64,000 nucleotides of DNA from Zea mays (taxonomy: Eukaryota; Streptophyta; Magnoliopsida; Poales; Poaceae), in assembly GCF_902167145.1 (NCBI RefSeq), contig NC_050104.1, positions 100,699,849 through 100,763,848 on the forward strand. Direction: 5' to 3'. Shown in pieces: positions 42,642-52,327 of this stretch. Made by a program: the position numbers and the translations under genes. Under the pieces are notes generated by a model. The model did not search any database. It had not been told where the DNA came from and was given only the letters and a program-made list of their open reading frames with translations. How positions within the stretch are numbered: position 1 is the first letter of the stretch; each line of letters opens with the position of its first letter.

Positions 42642-42959
42642 TCTTAAAATCTCATGCGCGTGTATGTGAATCGGGTTCACGAGAGTCGAGACGGTTGTAC
42701 TCTCAATCTCTTATCTCATTATTTATATCTGTAAATTAAATCCAATCCTGCACAGTTGTCTAACTTTTAGACAACAATACTGAGTCCCATTTTGTTGATG
42801 TTGAATGATCACGTGTGGTCGTGTGCTCGACATTTATTTGAACGCTAGCTTACATGGTTGACGCAGCATATAACAAATACAGCACCAGTTCATATATGCT
42901 GGACACACCCGGCCGTGTTCGTCGTCGCTGTCAAAACTATATGATAAAAGAGTGTCTGT

Positions 42960-43244
42960 CTATAACAATGGTCCCGTTATAGGTGTTTTATCATCATCGT
43001 AGTTCCACGCGTCGTCAGGCCCGGGCGCCGCAGGACTAGGACCGTCCGCCTCCATCTCTTCTGCCGGGGCGTCGTCGAAGAAGGTGACGCACGACGTCAG
43101 CGAAGAAGAAGAGGCCACACGCACCGGTAGGTTCACGTCCCTCTGCCGCAGGGTGCGAGTGGCGTGCGCGGACAGCATGGACGCCACGGCCACGGCGATG
43201 GCGATCAGGAGGACAACACTGAAGGTGGTTCGCTTGGGCGCCAT
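42960..43244 (-). CDS. Small secreted peptide, copy 1 (unknown function)
   Basis: 94 aa from the ATG at 43242-43244. Residues 1-27 look like a signal peptide: basic MAPKRT, hydrophobic FSVVLLIAIAVAVASML, cleavage after SAHA. The mature part has LRQRDVNLPVRVASSSS, one Cys, then an acidic, Pro-rich tail DAPAEEMEADGPSPAAPGPD and the C-terminus WNYDDDKTPITGPLL. A Tyr in acidic context and a Pro-containing C-terminus recall processed, Tyr-sulfated plant signalling peptides, but no named family fits. A minus-strand TATAAA lies at 43309-43314, about 65 bases upstream of ATG. No intron is needed. It is about 88-97 percent conserved with copy 2 across codons, with synonymous and non-synonymous changes. 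Confidence 0.72.
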   Translation of the reverse strand: MAPKRTTFSVVLLIAIAVAVASMLSAHATRTLRQRDVNLPVRVASSSSLTSCVTFFDDAPAEEMEADGPSPAAPGPDDAWNYDDDKTPITGPLL

Positions 43245-43500
43245 TGTTTCTCCAAAACAGTTTTGAGGGTAGAAATTGTGTTGGTGCTTCAGTCATGGGT
43301 GGTCTAGCTTTATATGAGAAAGTGTAGTTAATTCCAGCTACATATCTGTAACGGAGCTATAGTCATTAATGGTGTTTATTTCTAGCGGCATGAGTTATAA
43401 TTCAACCTTCTGTGTCTCATAAATTAAATCCATTAGTTGATGAAGTTACGTGCATGTAACTTATTTTTCTTCATTACATATGTTTATTATTATTACTTTT
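43245..43500 (-). promoter_or_regulatory. Promoter and 5' leader of peptide gene copy 1
   Basis: Shared with 46696-46965 and, more distantly, 36188-36520. Conserved landmarks are the TATA box 43309-43314, CTCATAAATTAAATCCAT and GTTACGTGCATGTAACTTA. Conservation across three copies points to the core promoter. Confidence 0.6.
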
Positions 43501-43508
43501 TGGGAAAT

Positions 43509-43649
43509 TTGGATCCATACCATTAAAAGATCACCACTTTGAATCCATACCATTACTATCTCACTTACATGTGGGTCCACATGAGTCAATGACATGTGGG
43601 GTCCATGGTATATATCTAAAGTTTGGATCTTTTAATGGTATAGATCCAA
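43509..43649. mobile_element. MITE with 24-bp terminal inverted repeats
   Basis: TTGGATCCATACCATTAAAAGATC at the left and its near-perfect inverse GATCTTTTAATGGTATAGATCCAA at the right, about 141 bp in all. Internal repeats of CCATACCATTA and CATGTGGGTCCAC also occur. It is absent from the matching place in the right duplication copy (near 46965), so it inserted after the duplication or was lost from the right copy. Superfamily not certain. Confidence 0.78.
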
Positions 43650-43758
43650 TTGTTCCTACTTTTTTTGTTCATAAGAGTAACGACGCCAACTAGCACTCAG
43701 TAGGGATCTACGGAGGAAACAACTCGTTGACTCAATCCGTCCAGCTAGTCCTGCAAGT

Positions 43759-44936
43759 TAGGCCGGGCCGGGCCATCGTGCTTTAGGCTTAAATACTTTG
43801 GGTCGTGCTAGCATAAATTTCTTTCGAGCCGGGCCAAAACGTGCTGACCTCCTAAAACGTAGGCTCAACACGGCTCTAAAGCACGACGGGCTTACATTGG
43901 GCTGTGCTGGCCCAGACCCGGCCCGCAATTAATCATCATATGACTAGGTCAGATACAGAAACAAGTCCAAACCTCTCAGGCAACATAAACAACAGTCCAA
44001 TTAAAAACAGTTAAAATACATAAACAAGTCATTTATTTAAATAAACAGTTACAATAAATTAGACAACACAAACAAATTTTAGAGGGAAAATGTTTTTTAT
44101 TCCTCGATCTGCCTCGTTAAAAACCTTACAACCCAGTGTGGGGCTCCCTCTGTAAGGAAAAGAGTACAGATCGGAAAAAATTTTAATGTCCAGTCCATAT
44201 TACAATAACAGTCCACATGAACTAGATAAAAGTAACACTAATCATGGCTGAAATCAGCAAAAGCTTGTTCAACCTCAGGATCTTCAAGTTGATGTTGCTT
44301 TCTATCATATGCTCTTTTCCAATCCTTAAGGCAGGTAATGGCCTCCACTGTCTCAGGTGAAAGAGAGGACCTCCTTTCTTCAATAATTCTACCCACTGTG
44401 CTAAATGTTGCTTCAGAGGAAACCGTCGAAACAGGAACAAGAAGAATATCTCTAGCAAAATGAGATAATACTGGAAAACTATACTTGTGTTCCCTCCACC
44501 ATCAAGTAATTTTACCTTATCACCCTTCAAGGTGCGATCAGTCGCTGCAAAGTTAGTAGATAGATAATGATTCAATTCAGCATTAGGATTCCACCTTTGA
44601 TTTGTTGTAGAGTTAGCAGATTCTTTCCCCTTAGATCTCTTCCATAAGTGAGCTGTCAAAGAACTATCTGAATGTTCTATGTCATGTTCAGTCGTTGTTC
44701 CTGCAACATCACTTTCACCATATTTGTTATAATAAAAGCCAAAAACACGAAATAATTCATCTTTCACATGATTGAAAGCATATGAATAGTCCATATCTAG
44801 CAAGTCGCCAATTCCTTCTAAAGCAGTTTGTAACCCATCAAGTTTTTTTCTAGGATCCAAAATAGTTGCAAAGCAATCTAATCTTGCATTTGACAAAGTT
44901 GGAAAATCTATGTTACCATGCTCTGGTCAAGCGTGC
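43759..44936 (-). mobile_element. Truncated hAT transposon (RICESLEEPER-like)
   Basis: The left part begins TAGGCCGGGCCGGGCC and carries repeated GGGCCG, CGGCCCG and AGCACGACGGGC phrases, typical subterminal sequence of this hAT group. The interior encodes the end of a transposase on the minus strand. The right boundary falls near GGAAAATCTA, where unique duplication sequence resumes (TGTTACCATGCTC). The 5' half of the transposase is missing. About 45 bases of the same hAT also occur in the right copy at 47154-47196. Confidence 0.72.
44240..44933 (-). pseudogene. hAT transposase C-terminal fragment, frameshifted
   Basis: Minus strand reads FATILDPRKKLD (about 44880), an ELNHYL segment (44570) and then, after a frameshift near 44510, the hAT dimerisation motif with SFPVLSHFARDILLVPVSTVSSEATF and RRSSLSPETVEAITCLKDW. 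The frame open from 44896 runs out of register for its last third. Only the C-terminal third of a zf-BED/RICESLEEPER-type transposase remains. Confidence 0.8.
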
Positions 44937-45503
44937 TCTATTTGTCTATTTATTCTAAAAATATATCAAATATTTATATATAGTGATTGGGTTGAGATGA
45001 GTTTGGCGTTAGCACTTTGTCTGCTCATTGTATAAGGGCTATTTTGTTAAGTCGTGGCGGTGAAAGAAAAACTATAACTATAAGCTATAAAAAGTTGTTG
45101 TAGGTGTAAGTTATGAGAATGCTAAAACTTGTTTGATTCAAACAAGTGTAAATCTTTGTCTTTATCTCTATTAAAACAAATGTGGAATATTTCTTTGTTT
45201 CACTCATTTAAAAAATTAGAAAGCTAAAAACATGTACTTAAAAAGGGACTTCTTTTTTTATAGCTAAAAAGGGACTTCTAAAAGAGTAACTTCTGAAAAC
45301 AGCTTCTGGTCGTCGAGCTTCTAGCATTTAGAAGGACAAATAGCCCTAAAGGGCCAACTAAACAGGACCTAAATGGATTTGGCCCAAAACTAACTTGCAA
45401 AATTGGCCGTATCAGGCCCTACGCGTCTACCGCAAGTAGGGCCAAGGACGACAAAGAAGAAACGAATCCGAAACCTCTCCAAGAATCCATCGCAGCCGCC
45501 ATC
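44937..45503 (+). promoter_or_regulatory. Duplicated ELP4 upstream region, left copy
   Basis: Aligns with 47730-48316. Shared phrases include AAATATATCAAATATTTATATATAGTGATTGG (broken by small differences), GGGCTATTTTGTTAAG and the GC-richer leader CGTATCAGGCCCTACGCGTC. It may still direct transcription of the truncated exon 1. Confidence 0.6.
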
Positions 45504-46220
45504 ATGTCCGCCGCCGGTGGCCGAACCCTTGGCCGGAGCAGCTTCTCCCGCGCCACATCTAAACTGGTGGCGTCCTCATCCGGCTCTGCTGGCGTTAAGA
45601 TTGGCCCGAACGGTGCTTCTTTCGTCTCCTCGGGCATTCCCGACCTCGACAGTAAGCAGCTTCTTGCTCAAACCCTCTTTTTTTTTACTAAAAAAAGCTC
45701 ATCATTGCGTTGATGGTATTAGTATTACTGTATTTTGTTTTCGTGTCTCGAATGATGTTGAGCGAGGAAAATATCAGTATTGCGGTATGGACGATGTTTG
45801 GGCATGTATGTTTAATCTGGCCGTTTTGACACAAACGATACAGTTGGAAATTGGAGCGTTACAGTGGCTTGTATTTGCTGACGATTTTATTTGCTTAATA
45901 ATCTATTATGCGCTATCATTTTCCTTGCATCTAGGTTTGGCTATGTTCATCTTGTGATACAGATGCTAAGATAATTATTCCATTATCTAAAAAGGTCTGG
46001 GATGTGTGGAAGTGGTGCACAAGCATGAAGCAATTAGCCTGGTTGGAGTATGCTTAGAATTAGATATGCGTGCAAATTAGTTCATGTGACGAAGAGCACA
46101 TAAAAACCAAACCTTGTGTTTTTATTGAAAAAATGCTGTGAATTAGTAGTCAGTGAATCATTGTTGTTTGGTGCTCTCTGGCAGGGATTTTGGGTGGTGG
46201 ATTCCTTCTTGGCTCAGTTG
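45504..46220 (+). pseudogene. ELP4 5' fragment (exon 1, intron 1, start of exon 2)
   Basis: Exon 1 (45504-45651) starts ATG and encodes [20 protein letters not shown]...IPDLD; a GTAAGC donor follows. Exon 2 begins after GCAG at 46185 and matches the functional gene for 36 bases to GGCTCAGTTG, then breaks into the right duplication copy. The product would be about 61 ELP4 residues plus an unrelated tail. Compared with 48317-48464 it has Ser for Ala at residue 2 and a few other substitutions (Lys for Asn, Ser-Ala for Ala-Ser). Confidence 0.9.
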
Positions 46221-46407
46221 ACAATGCTGAGAGTCCCCCATTTTGTTGATGTTGAATGATCACGTGTGGTCGTGTGCTCGACATTTATTTGAACGCTAGC
46301 TTACATGGTTGACGCAGCATATAACAAATACAGCACCAGTTCATATATGCTGGACACACCCGGCCGTGTTCGTCGCTGTCAAAACTATATGATAAAAGAG
46401 TGACTGT

Positions 46408-46695
46408 CTATAATAATAATGGTCCCGTTATAGGTGTTTTATCATCATCGTAGTTCCACGCATCGTCAGGCCCGGGCGCCGCAGGACTAGGACCGTCCGC
46501 CTCCATCTCTTCTGCCGGGGCGTCGTCGAAGAAGGTGACGCACGTCGTCGGCGAAGAAGAAGAGGCCACACGCACCGGTAGGTTCACGTCCTCCTGCCGC
46601 AGGGTGCGAGTGGCATGCGCGGACAGCATGGACGCCACGGCCACGGCGATGGCGATCAGGAGGACAACACTGAAGGTGGTTCGCTTGGGCGCCAT
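46408..46695 (-). CDS. Small secreted peptide, copy 2 (unknown function)
   Basis: 95 aa from the ATG at 46693-46695, same architecture as copy 1: signal peptide (cleavage after SAHA), LRQEDVNLPVRVASSSSPT, one Cys, an acidic Pro-rich middle and C-terminus WNYDDDKTPITGPLLL. Differences from copy 1 are Glu for Arg after LRQ, Pro-Thr-Thr for Leu-Thr-Ser, and one extra Leu at the end. A TATAAA box lies at 46760-46765 on the minus strand. Retention of frame, signal peptide and C-terminal block in both copies argues that it is a real gene. It lies head-to-head, about 1.6 kb away, with functional ELP4. Confidence 0.75.
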   Translation of the reverse strand: MAPKRTTFSVVLLIAIAVAVASMLSAHATRTLRQEDVNLPVRVASSSSPTTCVTFFDDAPAEEMEADGPSPAAPGPDDAWNYDDDKTPITGPLLL

Positions 46696-46970
46696 TGTTT
46701 CTCCAAAACAGTTTTGAGCATAGGAATTGTGTTGGGGCTTCAGTCATGGGCGGTCTAGCTTTATATGAGAAAGTGTAGTTAATTCCAGCTCCGTATCTGT
46801 AACGGACGGAGCTATAGTTATTAATGGTGTTTATTTCTAGCGGCATGCATGAGTTATTATTCAACCTTCTATGTCTCATAAATTAAATCCATGAGTTGAT
46901 GAAGCTACGTGCATTGGTACGGTGTAACTTATTTTTCTTCATTACATGTGTATGTTTATTATTATTACTT
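46696..46970 (-). promoter_or_regulatory. Promoter and leader of peptide gene copy 2
   Basis: TATA box at 46760-46765. Conserved with 43245-43500, apart from small insertions (CGGACGGAG for CGGAG, GCATGCATGAG for GCATGAG). Confidence 0.6.
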
Positions 46971-47729
46971 TTTTTTTGTTTACAAGAGTCACGGCGTCAA
47001 CTAGTGGACTGGTTTGATGACAAAAGAATTAGAGAGAGATCCATGGAGAATGAAACTCTTGACTCAATCCGTTCAGCTCCCCCTAGCTCTTGGCTCGAAC
47101 GCAAAACTAGGTGATCCATATATGTTTTCCATTAGCTCGATGATAGGTGGTGCAATCTGATCTTGCATTTGACAAAAGTTGGAAAATCTATAACCTGGAT
47201 GGTTTTGGGAACTAGCTAGACCAGCTTCCTAAGAAGTTATTTTATTCGTCTGGATTTCGAATGAGATGATGATGATGCTTATATATTCTCTGACCGTCTC
47301 GGCTATACAAACATGATGACATTATAGTGTCTAGTACATACTTTGACCAACAACTTTATCGTCCTGGCGCGCGGCTAATACTGCTTCGTTGTCATCCTAA
47401 ACGTCAGCGACTGTTTTCTTGTGGTTGTTCATATATGAGACTGTATAGCGAACCACGTAATATTCATCGAGGCCTACAATTTCAAACAACTTGTATGTTG
47501 ACTATTGAGAAAAATGCCACCAATGCCTGCCCCTAACATATAGGTCTACTATTTTTCTTACTGAATTTGTTATATTCATCAGTTTTGTTGATATGATTAA
47601 TATGATTGGCATCTTGTATATTGATGTTCTTACGAGTAATAGATCACACATACGTTTTTATGGTATCACGAACCTTCCATTATTATATATCTAAATTTAC
47701 CTAAGATCAGAGTAGTGATTCTATGTTAC
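46971..47729. other. Inter-promoter spacer with 45-bp hAT relic
   Basis: 47154-47196 (CAATCTGATCTTGCATTTGAC...GGAAAATCTAT) matches the transposase sequence at 44875-44920 of the left copy. The rest, including 47197-47729, has no counterpart in the left copy and no recognised content. Small frames are unsupported. Confidence 0.6.
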
Positions 47730-48316
47730 CATGCTCGGCTCAGTGCTCTATTTCTCTACTCATTCTAAAAATATATCAAATATTTATATATAGTGATTGG
47801 ATTTAGGTGAGTTTGGTGTTAGCACTTTGTAACCTGTGCAGTCACATATGCTCATCGTATAAGGGCTATTTTGTTAAGTTGTGGCTGTGAAAAAAAGGGG
47901 TTATAGGCTATACGCTATAAACAGTTGTTGTAGGTGTAAGTTATGAGAATGCTAAAACTTGTTTGATTCAAACAAGTGTTAATCTTTGTCTTTGAATCTT
48001 TTAAAACAAATGTGGAATAGTTCTTTGTTTCACTCATTCCAAAAATTAGAAAACTAAAAATATGTTTCAAAAAAATACTTAAAGGGACTACTAAAAGAGT
48101 AACTTCTAAAAACAGCTTCTGGTCGTCGAGCTTCTAGCATTTAGAAGGACAAATAGCCCTAAAGGCCCAACTAAACAGGACCTAAATGGATTTGGCCCAA
48201 AACTAACTTGCAAAACTGGCCGTATCAGGCCCTACGCGTCTACCGCAAGTAGGGCCAAGGACGACAAAGAAGAAACGAAACCGAAACCTCTCCAGGAATC
48301 CATCGCAGCCGCCGTC

Positions 48317-51127
48317 ATGGCCGCCGCCGGTGGCCGAACCCTTGGCCGGAGCAGCTTCTCCCGCGCCACATCTAACCTGGTGGCGTCCTCATCCGGCGCT
48401 TCTGGCGTTAAGATTGGCCCGAACGGTGCTTCTTTCGTCTCCTCGGGCATTCCCGACCTCGACAGTAAGCAGCTTCTTGCTCAAACCCTCTTTTTTTTTT
48501 ACTAAAAAAACTCATCATTGCGTTGATGGTATTACTGTATTTTGTTTTCGTGTCTCGAATGATGTTGAGCGAGGAAAATACCAGTATTGCGGTATCGACG
48601 ATGTTTGGGCATGTATGTTTAATCTGGCCGTTTTGACACAAACGATACAGTTGGAAATTGGAGCGTTAGTGGCTTGTATTTGCTGAAGATTTTATTTGAT
48701 TTTATTTGCTTAATAATCTATTATGCGCTATCATTTTCCTTGCCTCTAGGTTTGGCTATGTTCATCTTGTGATACAGATGCTAAGATAATTATTCCATTA
48801 TCTAAAAAGGTCTGGGATGTGTGGAAGTGGTGCACAAGCATGAAGCAATTAGCCTGGTTGGAGTATGCTTAGAATTGGATATGCGTGGAAATTAGTTCAT
48901 GTGATGAAGAGCACATAAAAACCAAACCTTGTAAATGGAAAAAGGAAATTATGTTTTTATTGAAAACAATGATGTGAATTGGTAGTCAGTGAATCATTGT
49001 TATTTGGTGCTCTCTGGCAGGGATTTTGGGTGGTGGATTCCTTCTTGGCTCAGTTGTAATGATCATGGAGGACACTGATGCGCCACACCACCTCTTGCTT
49101 CTTCGGTGCTTCATGTCTCAGGGTGTTGTGCACAAACAACCCCTGCTCTTTTCAGGAGCTATGAAAGAGCCTGTGTTGTTCCTTGGTACACTACCTGCTC
49201 CAGTTTCATCTTCAAAGGAGGATGGACGACACAGAGCAATGGGTCCTGCAGCAAGTAGTGATGGACGAGCAAATGTAGGTCCCTGGAATAATTTTATTAC
49301 TGCAGTTATAGTCCCCAAGAAGCGATCTCCTTTCCATATCCCCCTTAAATTTTCATTATACAGGATGAGGGTTTGAGGATAGCTTGGCAGTACAAGAAAT
49401 ACTTTGGGGATGACAAGACTTCGCGAGCTGAACATAAAGGTGGGTCCTTCACTCCTTCTCTTAATCTCATTTGTTATGTTGGTTATTCTGTGTGGAACTA
49501 TGCTTTCCGTGCCAGTTTTCTTGACTATGATGTGATACGGGATTTAAAAAGAAGAAATATATTCAGCATTAGCAATCTGATCATTTGAAGGGCGGGCTTG
49601 GTGCAGCGGTAGAGTCTACCGTCTGTAACCGGAAGGTCCCGGGTTCGAGCCCCAGCCTCTGCATATTATGCGGGTAAGGCTTGGCGCTTAAAGATACCCT
49701 TCCCCAGACCCCGCACAGTGCGGGAAGCCTACGACACTGGGTACGCCCTTTTTTTAGCAATCTGATCATTTCTTGCCCGTTGCCTTTGTTATCAACCCAC
49801 TCCAAACAATCATTCGTTGCAACCTGATGTTGACAAGACAAACAGCTATTCTTTGCATACATGTTAGCTTTCCTTGTATAACCATGATTTCTTGTACCAC
49901 TTTATTTAAGTTAAGCTTGCTTCTACTCCCACATGATGCCCCTAATAGGTCTTCACTCCATGACTCATTTAGCATTATTGCAGACAATAAACAGGAATTC
50001 AGCAATGATTTTGATTTGAGGAAGCCCTTGGAAAGGCATTTACTTAATGGACAGAATATTGAATGTGTAAGCACTCAAGATGCTGACACACTCAGCAGCC
50101 TCCAGGATTGTTGTTCTGCTTTCGTATCCAAGCTTCCAAGGTGAGGTCAGGCCTTGATCCAATGTTCAAAAATTGCTTTTGCTGAGGAATATCACAGCAT
50201 AGTTACATAACCCTTTCATCAGTAGTGCATCTATTGTCCAACAATGATAAAATTGGTTATGCTACCAATGCACTGTGCCTAGTATCAATTCTGAACACCT
50301 CTTTTGTATTCCACATTCAGAAAAGATGGTGGGAGTTCAACTGCTGGGAGAATTGCTATACAATCACTCTGTGCACCGCAGTGCAGATACTTTGAAAAGG
50401 TTGGCATTTAATTCTACAATATTCATTGGCTGGTGACTGTAGTGTGCTGAGGAAATTTTATAACCAAATTATGTTTCTTATTCTATCCAGTTTGGATGTA
50501 ATTACAACTGGAAGTTCACTTAATTTATGCATTTCAGGACTGGGACATGGTCTCATTTATCAGATCACTGAAGGCCATGGTGCGCTCATCTAACTCTGTT
50601 GCTGTTGTAACATTTCCGAGTACAGTTCTGTCAAATTCGTTCTGTAAGAGATGGCAGCACCTGGCGGATACACTGCTGTCCATCAAAGCAATTCCAGGCA
50701 AGCTTAGCCTTTTGAGATTTATTTTTCAGTGACCATTTCAATCGACTACATTATCTGGTCTTTTAATTTCCTGTTTACTTGGTTACAGATGAGGACAAAG
50801 ACTTGGCAAAACTCCTCACAGGATATCAAGATATGGTTGGTTTTTTGCATGTCCACAAGGTGGCACAACCTAACAGTCAGGTCCTGAAGTATTCACAATC
50901 AGAACTTCTGTTAAAAAAAAGGCCAAGTGTTCATTTGTTTTGACGCCTTTTATGTTGACAATCAGGTCCCTGTGATCTTAGAGGCATCCACGCTCTCTCT
51001 AAAGCTGCGAAAGAGGAGGTCCCTGGTCTTAGAACGGTTGAATCAGGCTCCAGTCGATGGGTCAAGTGGGCCTTCGTCTGCTGCATCAAGCAGTTGCTCA
51101 TCGCAAGGTTCACAGCTTGATTTCTAA
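48317..51127 (+). CDS. ELP4: Elongator complex protein 4 (PAXNEB family)
   Basis: Eight exons: 48317-48464, 49021-49274, 49364-49439, 49984-50140, 50321-50399, 50538-50697, 50789-50880 and 50966-51127. All phases join to a 375-aa protein, close to plant ELP4/ELO1 length. Elp4 with Elp5 and Elp6 forms the RecA-like hexameric ring of Elongator, which binds tRNA and is needed for wobble-uridine modification. Visible family features are [19 protein letters not shown] near residues 42-60, [57 protein letters not shown] and [19 protein letters not shown] near the C-terminus. Intron 6 has a GC donor (GCAAGC). Intron 3 holds a SINE. The last intron has repeated CAGGTCC at both borders, so its exact junction is slightly ambiguous. 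Confidence 0.95.
49587..49755 (+). mobile_element. Au-like tRNA-derived SINE in ELP4 intron 3
   Basis: Starts GGGCGGGCTTGGTGCAGCGG (A box TGGTGCAGCGG), has the B box GGTTCGAGCCC at about 49651-49661, then the body ending CACTGGGTACGCCC plus a T-run. Perfect 16-bp duplications AGCAATCTGATCATTT lie at 49571-49586 and 49756-49771. It is inserted in the sense direction of the gene. The T-rich tail and tRNA-like head fit the Au SINE family of plants. Confidence 0.92.
50698..50788 (+). other. GC-AG intron 6 of ELP4
   Basis: Exon 6 ends ...ATTCCAG and the intron begins GCAAGC; the acceptor is GGTTACAG. Only this split keeps the frame into [17 protein letters not shown] donors in an otherwise perfect AG|GCAAG context are an accepted minor class. 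Confidence 0.85.
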
Positions 51128-51420
51128 TTGGTATGGCTGGATTTCCTTGAGAGGAGCTCAGAAGTGCTGTGTACTAGTTACTCGTGGCAGAATGCAGCTT
51201 TTGGAGGTTTAGGTTTTAGATAGGAGTCAGTTTGATGGTTCACTGTTAACCATCCTCCCTCATGTAACCCCACTTTCAACAGTATTAGAACCGTCGAAAC
51301 TTGTATATTTTTCGGGTAGTTGTCCAAGTTTGTTGAACTGCCTTGAACAGGTTACAAAAGTGTGGGGTTTTCTTGTTTTGTCTGTTCCAAATGATCATGT
51401 TTTTTGCGTAGAACGGAAAT
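51128..51420 (+). other. ELP4 3' untranslated region (approximate)
   Basis: Follows the TAA at 51125-51127. It is AT-rich with no clear repeat. The true poly(A) site is not determinable. Confidence 0.5.
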
Positions 51421-51880
51421 GGTTGAGTTGCTGATGCAACTGAAGAATTGTTGGTCTTCACGAAGATGGAGCTCTGTCAGACAATGCAGCAATCTTGCTA
51501 TGTTAATGTCAAAGATGCAGAAGGCAATTGTAACAACGGGAAGTAGATTTTTGTAATACTGGCATCGGCATTCTTGAGCTTCATGGAAATGGCAGCGCCA
51601 AGCACACAATTGCATTTGTGGCATTATAATGCCGAGCGCTCTGAAGAAATGGCAACGTCCTCCGCTGATCACTATTTGCATGTTTTGGTTCCCTTTCGTG
51701 TCCCTGTTTCCTGTTACATGCCCTGTTCTTCTCCCCCTCCGATGGCGGGAGCAGAAGAACGCCGTCATCCAAGTACGGCTGTATGACATCGAGTATGGTT
51801 GCTTTTGAACCAGAATCTGCTCACTCCAGTAGGCGAGGAACCCAAGCCGCCACAACTTGTCGTCCATGCCCATCCTCACC
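51421..51880. other. Downstream spacer, no gene supported
   Basis: A minus-strand frame through here lacks any domain and runs antisense to the mobile-domain fragment. Nothing else recognised. Confidence 0.5.
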
Positions 51881-51884
51881 TCAT

Positions 51885-52110
51885 CTGGCATCGTCGTCGC
51901 CTCTACCGTTGTTGTCTCCCCCGACCGTGCGGCCCTCTCCGCTCTGCTCTCGTGCTGGGACCCGGATACCCACGCGTTCCGTCTCCCAGCGGCCTCGCCA
52001 CCTTCACACTCGAGGATGCACTCGTCCTCACTGGTCTGCCACCCGCCGGCACGCCATCGGACCGGACCCTCACGCCAGCCAGAGGAGGATGACCTCTGCG
52101 TTTGCCTCGG
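51885..52110 (+). pseudogene. Plant mobile domain (PMD/aminotransferase-like) fragment
   Basis: Plus strand reads ALLSCWDPDTHAFRLP up to about 51984 and, in the next frame, SGLATFTLEDALVLTGLPP from about 51985 to 52040. Together these match the conserved N-terminal part of the plant mobile domain found in MAIN/MAIL-type proteins and in some transposons. A one-base frame change separates the parts, and both ends are truncated. It is probably a captured or decayed gene piece. Confidence 0.65.
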
Positions 52111-52327
52111 GAGAAAATCAAGGAGCTCCACCTAGAAATGAAAACGGTTCAAAACAAATACTTATTCAGTTTGTTTTTTTCTTTGATTGCCAATAAACCA
52201 GATATAGAATCTACAATGCAAATACATATTCTTATTTTTAATATTAAGTTTATAAATAATAAAGATTTATAAAAGATAAATTTTAAATTTATCATATATC
52301 TTATCAAATGATAAAGATTTGGTATAA

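Larger units (their letters stand above)
42772..46220. repeat. Segmental tandem duplication, left copy
   Basis: It starts ACAATACTGAGTCCC and contains the peptide gene, its promoter, inserted MITE and hAT sequence, the ELP4 promoter, exon 1, intron 1 and the first 36 bases of exon 2. It aligns with 46221-49056. The copies differ by scattered substitutions and by insertions unique to each. Confidence 0.92.
46221..49056. repeat. Segmental tandem duplication, right copy
   Basis: Starts ACAATGCTGAGAGTCCCCC, matching 42772 onward, and runs to CAGTTG in ELP4 exon 2. It lacks the MITE and most of the hAT sequence of the left copy but carries about 530 bases (47197-47729) missing from the left copy. 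Confidence 0.92.

Noticed and set aside
49587..49660. tRNA gene on the plus strand
   Set aside because: A and B boxes are present, but the sequence continues as a SINE body with a T tail and 16-bp target duplications, and no proper tRNA cloverleaf end is present.
51352..52131. 259-codon minus-strand ORF downstream of ELP4
   Set aside because: No recognisable domain. It is antisense to the mobile-domain fragment and ELP4 3' sequence, with mixed composition, so it is probably a chance frame.
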